Part shown: one piece after another, positions 25,420 through 37,550 of the stretch
Layout of the letters: each line of letters starts with the position of its first letter
Numbering within the stretch: position 1 is the first letter of the stretch
Assembly (NCBI GenBank): GCA_947846985.1
Contig: CANTUZ010000003.1
Coordinates: 56,740,096-56,804,095, forward strand
Reading direction: 5' to 3'
DNA: 64,000 nt
Source of the DNA: Fratercula arctica
Taxonomy: Eukaryota; Chordata; Aves; Charadriiformes; Alcidae
Notes under the pieces: model-generated
Seen by the model: only the letters and a program-made list of their open reading frames with translations
The model's database searches: none
What the model was told of the DNA's origin: nothing
Translations under genes and position numbers: made by a program

Positions 25420-28400
25420 AACATGTAATGTATCATGTCTGGAAGGGGACCAGCCAAGTATGCCTCTGGAAAGAACTGGATAAAGCGTTTTCACCTAAAA
25501 CTGTCTGCTTGAATGCTGGGAGTTAGGATTTGAGGTGCTTTGTAGATTTGTCACAGCTTTTAGTAGTATGATTTTGATCGTATCATCTTTTGTGTATTAT
25601 TCCCCTATATTTACATAGACCCTCAATGAGATCAGTTTTCTTGGTAGAGTAACATTCATGGGCTTGCATGTGTTTAGATTAATATACCTGATCCTTCTCC
25701 AGAGGTGATTGTAGGAGTGTTCTAACACAGTAAAATATTGATAAAACTTTTTTCCAGACTAGGAATGTTGTAAGTATGCTCAGATGGTTTTGATATTTCT
25801 GGATAATGTGACTCTGGTGAGTGACACGTTTCAGCAGATAGGTACTTCCATCATTTTTAGACTGCTCGTGTTGTTCTATTATCAGCTGTGTAGGAAGTCG
25901 ATGTGCTGACAGGTTACCAAGTACTAGTGTGGAGGAGATCGGCAGCTCTCAGTAGCAGCCCCTCTTCAAATCCTGTCTCTCCGACAGGGGTTCCCTTTCC
26001 CCTGGCAGCCATCTCCTGCCTCCTGGCAGGGCGGCAGGTGTTCTCGCCGTTCCTCGAGAACTGTTGCAGCGCTTGTCTGTACAGTCCCATTTATGTCTTG
26101 GTTTTTATGTCCATCCACGTATACAACCAATTGCAACAGTTCAGAATGGGAAAGTAGCTGTAATCTTCCAGTTTCAGCTACAAACCAGTCTCTAACGTCA
26201 GTCCTGTGAGAAATACTATGAATGTTTTAAATATTCTTTTGCATAGTGTTTGGTCATTGGTATGATGAAGCCTAATGAATAAGACAGTCCTTTGGCTATA
26301 ATCACTTACAAATTTGCTCAAAAAGGGGTAGTATTTATTTTACTACACATCTGAAAGATTTCTTAATGAAATCATTGCTTTTATGTACTCTGTTTTAACA
26401 ATAAATGTATTGTGATAGTGATACAACATAAAACATGAAAATTATTTATATCTATATATGTATTAGTATTTAATAATAACATATTCAATACTTTGAGTAT
26501 ATTGAAAACACCTTATAGTTTCAGTATCTGAATGTGAAATACATCACAGGTACTATTTTCTAAGACATAAAAGAAGTCTTTGTAAGTTTAACGTGTAGGA
26601 TCATATAAGTGTTGCACCTTAGTGGCCCTAATTTAATTTCTTAAGGATTATTTTAAGAATTATCTTAAGGAAGGAGGGAAAAAACAATCTGTAGTTTGGT
26701 TTCACAATGTAAACATTAATATACATTTATCATCAGTATAATAGAGTTGTATAATACCACTTTGAAAGATTTTTTTGTCCCACAGTGAAGCACTTTTATC
26801 CTGTGTTTAATTTTACCCTTATGTCTGGCTATCTGAGTTTCTAATGCTTGGTTGTTAGAATAAGTGCCTAATTCTGTGAATTAGCCTGCCATAAATCACC
26901 GAAATATACTTGTTAGCTCAATTTCCTATTGACATGTTTCTGCTTTGTAATTTCTCCTATTTGTAACTTTTTTCAAAAACATCTTCTTTTTCCAGCATCT
27001 TGTTGGAATCAAGATCATTGTATCAAATACAACTTGATTTTTGCTTATTTCTAGCAGGCCAAGCCCATTTCTGTCTGAGTTACGCTGTAATTAAATATCT
27101 TACTTTGGATCTCAAAGCTTTAAAAAAAATCTTTGTGTTATTGCTTGTAAAAAAAACCCCTTTCATCATTCCAATTGAGTCTTATTTTTGTAGCTCTGAG
27201 ATGAAAACAGAAACCCAAAACTGCAGTTTCCTTACATTTTTTTTTTTTCTTGTGAATTTATAGGCATCATCCTGTGCTTTCTCTCACCCCCACCTGACTG
27301 TCCTAGTAGAGGCAGGAAAACGCCAGGCCAGCCCTAGAGAACATTGATTTAGGTAACTGATGTAGACTCAAGTTTTGAAGCTTCGGCCTGCTGAGATCCC
27401 TCAACACGTTTTAAAGTTAATTGGCCCCTTTAATGTCAAACAGCAAAGTTCAGCCTACTTGTGGTGGGGTTTGCTTTCCTTAGGTACTTCTTTCCTCTCT
27501 CTAAGCCATAGTCCATTGGTGTCTGGGATGCACAGGCTGGAAACCAATGACTTAGGCAGCTCATTATGTATATAACGCTGGCAGTTCTTTCTCTTCCATA
27601 TAAGCACCGTTTCTGCCTGAAGGAATGTGCAGAAGCCAGTAAGGCAGCTACAGCCTGTCCTGTCTCTGACACTGGGGGCTGTTCTTACAGAACAACATGG
27701 GTTCTGCAGGGAAATGCAACATCTAGTTGCTAGTACCATAGGTCTGAAGTGTAACGTTATTTGTATCGACTTATCCTTAGTTTAATTTTTACTGGCTTGC
27801 AATGGTTGGGAGGAGGGGTGATGAATGGAGGTTTGTATCTAAAGGAGCAAGTGATTTGATGTCTGCTTTGCTTTACTAAAATCTTAATCTCATTGGTAAT
27901 AAAATTAGTTTGAATACAGTTTGGGTGAGTTGAGATTTGCCTTCATGAGAGTGTTGTATCTGCATTGGTTTCCTTAGTCCAGTGTTACCTTTAATATGTT
28001 GGAACGCTAGCTGGATTTTGTCTTTCAGTTTTTTCACAGTGCTTTGTACTCAGTGCACCAAGAGCAACGCACGGGTTTTCTCTTACAATGATGAAATGTG
28101 AAAGGAAATGCCAGAAAACTAGAGATTTTCATGTGATAGCCTTCATTGTGACTGACTAATTTCTTATTCATCTCTTTATTAAGATCTGTTGCCATTCTTC
28201 TCTGAAGTTCTAATTCTTTCTGGTTTTTTTTCCCCCATACTACAGTGAATATCTTCTCACTCTGTTCGAGAACAATGTGATTGTAGTATTCTCTGAATCT
28301 ACAGAGTATGGATTAAATTATGTTCTTTACTGTGAATTAATGGAACGCAGGAAAGGAGAATCTGGTTTTATACCTCTTTGGGCTTTTAGAGTATGAATAC

Positions 28401-31400
28401 TCTTTCGGTTTTCACCTGGGCATGAAGTCTTGTCAAATACCGATTCAATGAGGTGTTTTTAAAACTTGCTTAAAAAAAAACAAGCTAGTAGATTTTTTTC
28501 ATTGAGTCTGTTAACAGAAATCCTAATTTGTTACAAACAGTAGGAAAGAGGCGTTTTTGCGGTTTTACTTATATCAGCAAAGAGAGAGACTTCTGTAAGT
28601 CCTTTTCCTCTTCTTGGAGTCGGTTGTGTGAATGAGGTCCAAAGGGTATGCAGCAGTGCACAGATTTGATCCGGTAGCGGTTATGCTGTTTGGTTGCTGC
28701 TTGAATTACCTTTATCAGGGTAGTGCAGTAGGTCTAGCACGCGTATCTGGATGTGTCTTCCTCCGTGTGGAGCCAAAGGTAGCAGCTGTGTCTTTCGTAA
28801 CCGCATAGTGTCGCTTGCCTGTCTCAGATTCTTCTACTCCTTTACCTTCTGGCCACCGTGTTACTGAGGGCACGTCAGTACGGTAAAATCTCATGTGGTC
28901 TCTTTGTCCTGTCAAGAGCTCCGCTTCTGCACTCCTCTTGTCGGACAGAGAAGGAAAAGTCTCCCAGCTTCCAGATTTTCTAGATCAGGCTGTCCAGCTC
29001 CTCCTGAAACAGAAGAGAAGCAGCATGTGAATGTTTAGTGAATAGCGACTGGAGAGGTGGCAAGTGGGATGGCTTCAAAGACAGCTTGGGTGGAGAAGCA
29101 CAGCAGCAACATGCCTAACAGGAGAGCATAAAGGCCACTTTCCACACAGGAGTCAGGGGAATAAGGAGATGGATGGGCTCTTGTACTGTCGGTTTGTTTA
29201 GGTGGCAGATGAAGGGATACTTACGGAGGTACCAAAGAAAACTGTGTTGCCTGTGTAAAGCAAAAGACAAACTTCATTGCATAGGTGACTACAAATGGAA
29301 ATTTGATTAGGTCTTCAAACATTGTTTCCAAATAATGACTGCATAGATTGAAAGGGTGAGAATTGAAGACAACTATAAATTAACCATGTTGAAAATAAGA
29401 TACATAGTATTTATACTTTTCTTAGACATAAGAAATCTCAGAAAAAAGTATAGTGATTCTATTTAATTCCAAATCAGTATGTGTAGGTGGTTATTTTAGT
29501 AAGAGCTACAGGAAAAAAAAACCACAAAAAGTACAAAGGGAGAACAAGATTAAATAAATTATCAAAATACTCTTCTTTTTTGCTGATTAAAATAACTTGA
29601 AAACAAAATTTAAAATAATTTCAACTTAAACAGTCTTTCTGAAGGTAATTTTACTTTTCCATGATTTGCACTGCCACTGTAAATGCCGGACCTGAGGTTC
29701 CCTGGCCCCCATGTCAGGCCACAGCACCAGGAGGGGCACCTGCGGCCTGGTAGCAGCTTTCTGGTTCCATGTGCCTGTGCTGTGGATATGGGTGCTCAGC
29801 AGCTCTGTCACCCGTCTTTGATGTGTGGGCTGTCCTGGGAAAGCACAAGTTGCCATAGCGGTGGGGTGGGAAGGAATGAGGAAGTCATCTGTCCACCTCT
29901 TTGCTGGCCAAGTAAATGTGGGTGCAGAAAGTTCTCATTCCTGTCAAAGTGCAAGCTTTCCCCTGGGGTTGTCCAGGGCAGGGTGTACTGCTCAGTGATT
30001 GGTATCAGTTTCCAAAGGTCAAGATACTTCAAGTACGAAGAAAATACTTCCTTTTCACATGCTCATGTCGCTAGGTTGTGATCCTACTGTTGCTCATCCA
30101 CCAGTGGGCATGCCTGTAACGAAGGCCCAGTAAGGTGATGTTTCCCAAAGGAATTTCTTGAAATACAGGATCTCAGACGACTCCTGCTGAGAAGCAGCTC
30201 TCCTGGCAACTTGACAAACCTTGAAAAAACTGCTGCTTCTCATTTTATTTTACAGCCCTCCTGTCTTTCTTTTAAGACGCTTATAAAAATCTGAGAGGCC
30301 CAGGAGAAATCATAGTATCATTTGGAAGGAGTCAACAAAATTACTTATTGTTATATCCAATTTTCAATCTTCATCATGGCAGACTTTCCACTGCCTAGAA
30401 AAGGGCTGAGATTTTCGGAGCAGGAACTATGTACATCTTCTGTAAAATGTTCATATTTTACACTGTTATTCCACAAATTTGAGCGTACAAGTGAAAGTAT
30501 GAAAGGAACTGACACAGAAGAAGTTCTGCATTACTGGGGTTTTTGTGGTTATCAGGGCATGGCATTTCCCCATCGTTGCTCAAGGCATGTTCTATATCCC
30601 TAAGAAAAATTTGTTATTCTAAAGCATATCTTAAATATTCAACACTGACACAGCTAGAGACACTAACTTACATTAACTCGGAGATCACTGTTGAGAGCAG
30701 GGCTTGGTTGTGATAGAAATTGTTCCCAGACAGGCGAGATATCTACCTCGCCTGTTTCCTTAATTCCTGCTTGATCTCAAATGAAGCACTCAGTGATTTC
30801 CTGTGGCACAGGGGGCCGTCAGCTCTGGTGTTGGGAGCAGACACGGGTCCTGCTCAGCCAGCACCCTGAGAGGGTGAGGAGCCGCGGAGCTGAGTCCAAG
30901 CTGTCGTCTCTGGCTCACAATCAGTACCTGTCCATGCTCATTGCAAGAGAGTAGAAAGTTACTTTTAGTCAGGAAAAAAATATACTGCCCAAGTATATAA
31001 ACAGGTAGATGGGGAAATAACCTTGCGATAGAATTTAGTCAAAACGAAGTATTTACGGTTAGGTTAGATTCTCTTCTAGTAAAGATAGTTTGAAAATGAT
31101 TAGACCATTCTTTGTCAGGGGGCAGGTCGATGAATTTAAGAAAACTCATGACCAGTTTCCACCAGTTCAAATTATGCTACTATTACAGAGCAGATAGCAC
31201 GGTTTTTCCTTTTATCTTATGTATAAGCTGATGGCAGATGGGATGGATGTTGTTTATGTTGTTTTGGTAGCTATTGATTGCACAGTTGCTGTGTGCGTCT
31301 AAGGTTTCAATAGTGACCATCTGAAAGCAATAATTAAACATTACTTAAATGTGGTATGTAATTTAAAGCTCCTGCCTTCTTTTGTACACTTTCATTTCAT

Positions 31401-34086
31401 CCTTGACAGTTTTCAGGATCAAACCATGTTTAAAGAGGTTGAAGGGCAATGCTGACAGAGGTAGAATAGAAATAATCCATTGGAATATGACCATTGGAGA
31501 CACGATTAGCTGTGAGAGTGCTCATTTAGACACTCGACAGTGCTTTAACTGTTGTAATAATAAATGCCTTTGATTTCTCATTAATACTTTGAAAAGTGGA
31601 TTGAACTGCTTCCCCCATTGATTGTGCTGTTTGTTTTAAACACTCCTTTTTATGATTAAAATGAAATTTGAGAATCTAGATACTTAGCAAAGCACATAAC
31701 ATGTGACTAGTCTGACTAGAATAACTGGAATTTCATATGTGCTTAAATTTAAGCACGTGTGAGTGTATAGTTGCAGTAGTGCCTCCATGAAAATAAGGCA
31801 AATACGGAGAAACAGAAAGTAGTCTAAACAACACTAGTAAAAAACGAAAGATGTGTTTAAAAACACAACTTCTGTAAAATTGATAATTTGCTTACTTGGT
31901 GTAAGCATGATTGATAAAGCAGTGACAAATTTTAATGTCCAATATGTAAAAACACACCACTAGTTTGTGCTTTTGTTCAGTTCATGTTTCCAGTTCCCAG
32001 GTTTCTGTTTTCCTGATATTGTGGTTCAAGGTAGATGACCTTGTGAGATTTTTGTTTTGTTTTGTTTTGTTTTCCCAATGAAACCATTTTTTCTATGCTA
32101 GACTGTGCAATACTGTTCAATTTTTTTAAAACCCCAGCATTTCATGAAACTGGGTCAGTTTCTCTAAATTTCAAATTAAAAGGTAGGAAAATGTTATAAA
32201 CTACCCTCCCATCAGCAAGCTCTTACTTGATGGAGTTACCTTTGTCGAATTTAAAAATATTTCACATAGAAGAGTTTAATTCTCTGAAATACTCTGTGCG
32301 TTATCTTTCACAAATCATTCCTGGAGATTCTCCTTCCTCCCATCTGCTTTCAGTGGCACTTCACACTTTTGATAGCATCAGAAGGCAGATTTTTCGCTAA
32401 CACTGTGAGATATGATAGATTCCTTGGCTTTAATTAGGTTTTCATAAAGCAAGTATGTTTTCCAGACGGCAAGATTTTTAACTGAGACAGATTTTAGTGA
32501 TGTTTTATTTATGTGTATTAAACTATATTGTAATACCTACAAATGAGTATCCATAAGCCTGGCTATTGTCTGAGTAAATACCTTGTCACCGAGATCCTTG
32601 AAGTTTTAATTATGGTCCTCCTGGTGTCTGGCTGCTTTTAGTTCAGTGTGATATTCAGTTTGACTCAAACAGACTAGAATTTACAGCACTTTTAGATCCC
32701 TATTCGACAATCAGGATATAGATGTAAATAGCTACCCATCCTTATTTTGTCTCCTTACCTGCTTTTTTTTTATATGAACTTTGAAACTGTATTATTGAAT
32801 TACTACATTGTTTAAACAAAAGAAGACTCAAACAAAGACATGATTTGTATGGGAGTTGCTATACAAAATAAAGCCATATTGTAGTTGCCTCCAGAAATCA
32901 ATGTGTCATCACATTAAAAAAGGACTCCTTTGCCATAATAGATTATTTTTGCTTTGCAGGATATGAAAATGCCACTTCATTCTTTGCTCTTGAAAAATCT
33001 TTTCTTCAGCACAGGAAATGAATGCTTCTACCTTTATCAGGTTTCTTTAGCTTATAATTGTATAACTATGAAAAGCAGTCAATTACAACACACAGCAATC
33101 TGGCCTTCAGTACTAAAGATAAAATAATAATTTCAGTCTCAGAGGTTACGCAAGTCCATCCTTCGCTTCCTTTGAGGCATCTGTTCATCCTGAGTGTGAT
33201 CCAGAGCACAGTGTAAAAGCGCAAGTTTTCAAAACCACAAATTTTGTTCCCCAGGAGATGGGTGTAGATCCCAATGGAATTGCACCTGGGAAGTAAAGGA
33301 GATTTTGAATCAAAATGTTTGACAATTCCTGGTAGTTGTTCTGAAGTCAGCCTCCCTAGGATTAGATTGTCACAGAATAAGCGTTCTGTGCGTGCTTATC
33401 AATGTGCACTTACATGGTCTTTCGTGTTGGATTTTCCTGTCTCTTCCCACAAAGTGTGATGTCTCTTATGTTGAAGCTTCCCTTTATTCTAGAACCGCCC
33501 AGCTCTTGCACACGCCATCACCTCATTTCTCAAGGCACTTAAGCCAGTACTTAACTTTGTGTCCAAAGATTTTAACTTGAAATAGTTGAAGTACAATGCT
33601 GAAAAAGGCTGTATTCTTTTTGAATCATGGCCAGTTATACAAATGTGCTATTTTATCTTTCAAGCTCTCATGCTAAGATATTTGTAAAATAAACCAGTAA
33701 AGTCACAAAAGATGGAATTTTATGGTGATGGTTACAGTATTGTGCCTGCTGATTTTCTGCAAATTCCTTCTACCTTCTCCTCGTTTTGCAGAGATCAGAG
33801 GAAAGTACAGTATTAACTTCCACAAACCTTGATCCCTCATTGCATTTTTATTTTTCTCCGTCTTATTTTATCTCATGACCTGAGCATTTTGATATGGTCC
33901 TGCTCCCATGCCGTGCTCTCCCCATTTCAGATGAGAAGCATCCCCGCTTTATTTCTTGTTGGAAGGGATCTGGGCCTCAGCAACCATATGATTTCAGAAA
34001 AGTCAGGGGAATTGGGCATTTCTATCTGTGTTGACACCCTGCCTTATATATATTACTAATTCATAGGAATATTATCCATTTTATGA
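25420..34086. other. Intergenic tract, no gene recognised
   Basis: Mixed AT-rich DNA with GC-richer patches near 25.9-26.1, 28.7-28.9 and 29.7-30.0 kb. Both strands carry only short open frames without recognisable domains. A (TTTTG)4 microsatellite lies at 32050-32073, and there is a strongly AT-rich stretch at 26.40-26.50 kb. No CR1, LTR or tRNA was identified here by eye. Confidence 0.55.
32050..32073 (+). repeat. (TTTTG)n microsatellite
   Basis: Four consecutive TTTTG units followed by TTTT. This is a short pentanucleotide simple repeat with no sign of an adjacent retroposon. Confidence 0.85.
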
Positions 34087-34112
34087 ATATGGATTCATAT
34101 ATGAATCCATAT
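34087..34112. repeat. Perfect 26-bp palindrome
   Basis: The 13-base arm ATATGGATTCATA is followed immediately by its exact reverse complement TATGAATCCATAT, with no spacer. The match ends at both flanks (A at 34086, G at 34113). It lies just upstream of a MIR-like relic. Confidence 0.9.
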
Positions 34113-34140
34113 GGAGTGCTTTAAAGTTAGGATCTCACGT

Positions 34141-34240
34141 GGCTTACTGTAGGCTTTCAGTGTGATACTGAATGAATTGCTTCATGTCTCAGTGTCTTGG
34201 TTTTCCATTCATGATAAGGGGATGATGGCAGTATTTCCTT
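34141..34240 (+). mobile_element. MIR-like SINE relic (3' part), sense
   Basis: The order TTACTGT, GTGTGA, GAATTGCTTCAT, TCTCAGTG, GGTTTTCC, GATAAGGGGATGATGGCAGTA follows the core and 3' part of the MIR consensus (the stretch running from cttactagctgtgtgac to cctcagtttcc and ggggataata). Divergence is high, as expected of an ancient amniote SINE. Recognised from memory of the family consensus, not by alignment. Confidence 0.55.
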
Positions 34241-36929
34241 TTTTTCATTCTTTCTCTTACCTGTTTTGAGTGTGATCTTTTAGCCGAGGAGCATTTTTTG
34301 CATGTGTGTTAGGTTTCGTAACAGAAGTGCTAGGAACAGACTTGGGCCCTACTGCCACTACTGGTAATGGGAAGTTTTGTGACGCCTTCTCATTTAACAT
34401 CCTTTATGCTTTCAGGGAGATTTTGACTCAACTGTTTAAGAAAGACAACGATGCTTTCATGTAATTTGGGAAGTTATGAGCAACTTTTTCTGTCCTTGTC
34501 AGTTCATGTTTCTTTTCTGTATCCTCAGTCCCTAGTTAGCTTAGTTTCTTCAGTATGTATGCCACTATAAATGTCTGTAATAACTGTTCAACTTGCAGAA
34601 ATCTAAAGACGGCATGATACATTGCAGAAAGAGGAATATTTACTACATTCGTAGCATTTAGCTGGTGCCAGCATTCAGTGAGGAGAGACTAAAGTAGGTG
34701 CCCAATAGGGCAGTCTTACAAAATGAAGAAAAGCAGGCATTTTCTGGAAATCAATGATGTCCCACTTAGCTACATCATTTTATAGAGAACTCGCCTTCAG
34801 AATTATTCTTCTTCATGAGACATCATTACCCATGCAAATGGGGTCCGCAGAGGCTCTAGAGTGACTGAGGAATCAAAGGAGCCCCCCCCCCCCAAAGGGG
34901 TTAAGGGTGAAAACAACTATTAAATTCAAATTAATTTTAAAGGGCATTAGGCAATCAAATGTTAATGTTACCTCAGTACATTTGAAAAGGAGTAAAGGGT
35001 AATCAGGATGCTGGGTTACAAACATTTCTGTATCAGTATTGTACTATTTCTTTTATATTGTTTTTTTCCTTCTGCAGGGACCATTAAAACATTCAAATCT
35101 GAATTTCTGTAAATCGTACAGTCTCCTTAGTTGTCTACATTTGTAAGTAAAAACTAATGTATTTACACTAATTTTGACATTATACCAGGAAAATGATGTA
35201 AGTCATCATTAAAAATGGTTGAAGTATGAACTTACTTTTTATTCTAACCTGAGGAAGTTTTTCAGAAAGCTGTTAGGCGTGACAGAAAAGTAGAAGGAAC
35301 AGCTGAGTAACTGATGGGAACCATTTAATCCCATTTGCCCATTAATTTGGTTTTCCCAGAGCAAGAGCTATAGTCTGTGTTGCCATGCGAGGAGAAAGTT
35401 CGGCGTACGTTATCCAGTCTTTACAAGTGATCAGGCGTAAGAGCAGACTTTGGGCTATGTTTGCATTGCTCTCCATGTTATTGTATTATATTTTTAATGG
35501 AGTGTAGTTTGTTTTTATAGATAATTTTGTTTAAGGTTAAAACACTGACAAGAAAAGTGGAAATGTTTCCGCTCTGCACTCTGATTGCACGCGCTGTAGT
35601 TTGGAAAATGGCTTTGATCCACCGGGAAGGCTTCAAATGGAACAGGGTGCTTTGTGCCAGATGCGCTGTTGCCCAGCGGGGGCTGCGTGGATGGAGTCCA
35701 GGGAAGGACGTGTGGTGGGGCCTGGCAGCAGGACCCCCTCCCACCTACCCTGACAGCCCCTGCTGGCCCCGCAGCCTCTTCCTGTGTGAATCGATGAGCC
35801 CCGCTTGCCAGTGTGGATTTGTTCTGGAAAATCCCTCTTAATTTCGGTTGAATTCTATGCTTCTTAACAAAAAAAATTAAGAATATTAGTAGTGAGACAC
35901 CTGTTGTCCACCAGTGTACAGGGCAAAGCCACTCCAAGGGTCTGCACGCTCAGGCTAACCCTTCTGTGAGGGGATAGGACCTCTCACGCCCTTTTTCCCT
36001 GATCTTTACTCCTCAGACTCTTCTAAAGCCAGCAAAACCCGAGGGCCTCACCCCAGTGAAGGCTGTCCTCCCTTCTCCCTGTCGTACTGGGGTTTCTCAT
36101 CCCATTTTCCCAACCAGCCATGAACATCAGCCCCACTGGTTGCCCCTGCGGCGCACTGGCCTCGTGCTGCAGAGCAGCTCGTGCGCCCCAGCAGAGATTT
36201 GGCACCGGCAGCCTCCAGCTGTGCCCCTGTAGTGGGAACCTCCAGGGCACAAGCTCTTGGTGAATCCCTTTTCCTCTGCATGCCATTTGCCTTCTCTAGG
36301 CTACCGCCTTTGGGACCAGCCTGTCCCTGCTAGGCGTTGCTAGAGCCTCGGCCCTGCCAGTTTCTTTTAAAGCCTGTTCAACTCATTTTTCCAATGGCTG
36401 CACAGCAGCCTATACCTAATCACTCTGTATCAGTCCCTATAAACCAGTGAAAAGGGCTGTGGGCAGCAAAGGTGAAGTAAATAAAGGTACAGCTGAGCAG
36501 AAGCATGTTGAACAAGCGAAAGAGCACGTAGCGGTGAATGAGCGGGTGCTCTCTGCTACTTCCAGTCAGTTGTGTTAATGAGCTAAACAGATTTGGGAGA
36601 TCCATCCCATGTCCTGCAGGCTCCATCCTTCCTGGCAAGCATCTTGAGACAAATGAGTCGTGCACATGGTGGTGTTTGGTCTCTCTGATGGAAAGCTCTG
36701 ATCTGTGCCTTGTTTCTGTGGCCGAGCATGAGGCGTAAGGCAGGACAGGATCTCACCTGGGCTGTTCACCTGCTTTTGGGGAGGATCAAGCATACCTCTC
36801 CTCTCCTCAACAGGCTTTTGTCTCAACCGCTCCCATCGCTTCCTGTGACAGCATTACATGTAACACCTGTAGGTAACCTGCTGCCGGGCTGATCGTCCTT
36901 GTGTTAACTTTTCTCCGCAACTGTGTAAT
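34241..36929. other. Intergenic tract with GC-rich segment, no gene recognised
   Basis: Contains a 12-C run (34882-34893) followed by AAAGGGG, and a GC-richer segment at about 35.55-36.4 kb in which both strands stay open for 80-140 codons. Those frames (for example 35515-35937 minus) have no recognisable domain and no splice or promoter support. They look like consequences of base composition. Confidence 0.5.
34882..34893 (+). repeat. 12-bp C homopolymer
   Basis: Twelve consecutive C followed by AAAGGGG. On the minus strand this is a G12 run, which could form G-rich secondary structure. Homopolymer length is also prone to sequencing error. Confidence 0.85.
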
Positions 36930-37550
36930 AAGTCTTGTCTTCCGCATGATGGACGTGGAGAACAATTAGTCACCGTCCTCTTCTCATAACAAACTTTTAC
37001 ATATTTTAAATATGTTATCATGTTTTCTCTTAGTCTTCGCTTTTTCTAGACTAAACAATCTAATTCTTTCAACCTTCCCTTGTTCTACATCTGTTATCAT
37101 TTTTTGTGGCTTTTATCTGGACTCCCTCCAACTGTCTCTTTCCTCTGACAGCCCGGTAGGCAGAGCTGGACCCAGTAATGCAGTCAGGGCCTTGCCACTG
37201 CTGATGGGGGAAGAATAATTACTTGATTTGCTTACAGTATTACTATGAATATATATCAGGCTGCCTTTTTCTGTAACTGGATATCATCCTGATTTATAAG
37301 TTGCTTATAGACCGCTGTAACTCCCCTGCAGATCCTTTCTGCAGTACTGCTGCCTAGCGAGTCTCCTTTTTATACTTGTGCACTTGAATAATCCTTCTAT
37401 GGTAATTTGCACTTCTCGTTGTGGATCTAACACATCAATTTCAGAAAATTTATCCCAGTTAATGTGATCATGGTGAATTCTTATCCAGTCTTGTAAACTG
37501 CTTGCAACCTCACCTGGTTTTATATCACATCAGATTTTAGGAATCTCTTT
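36930..37550 (-). mobile_element. Old CR1 LINE fragment, antisense
   Basis: Read on the minus strand this follows the reverse-transcriptase-to-3' part of old amniote CR1 copies. On the plus strand the diagnostic antisense words occur in the right order: TCTAGACTAAACAA, CTTTCAACCTTCCCTTG, TCTGGACTCCCTCCAACTGT, then GCAGATCCTTTCTGCAGTAC followed by TGCTGCCTAGCGAGTC, and AACTGCTTGCAACCTCACC. It has many indels and no open frame survives. Ends are approximate. Confidence 0.75.
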
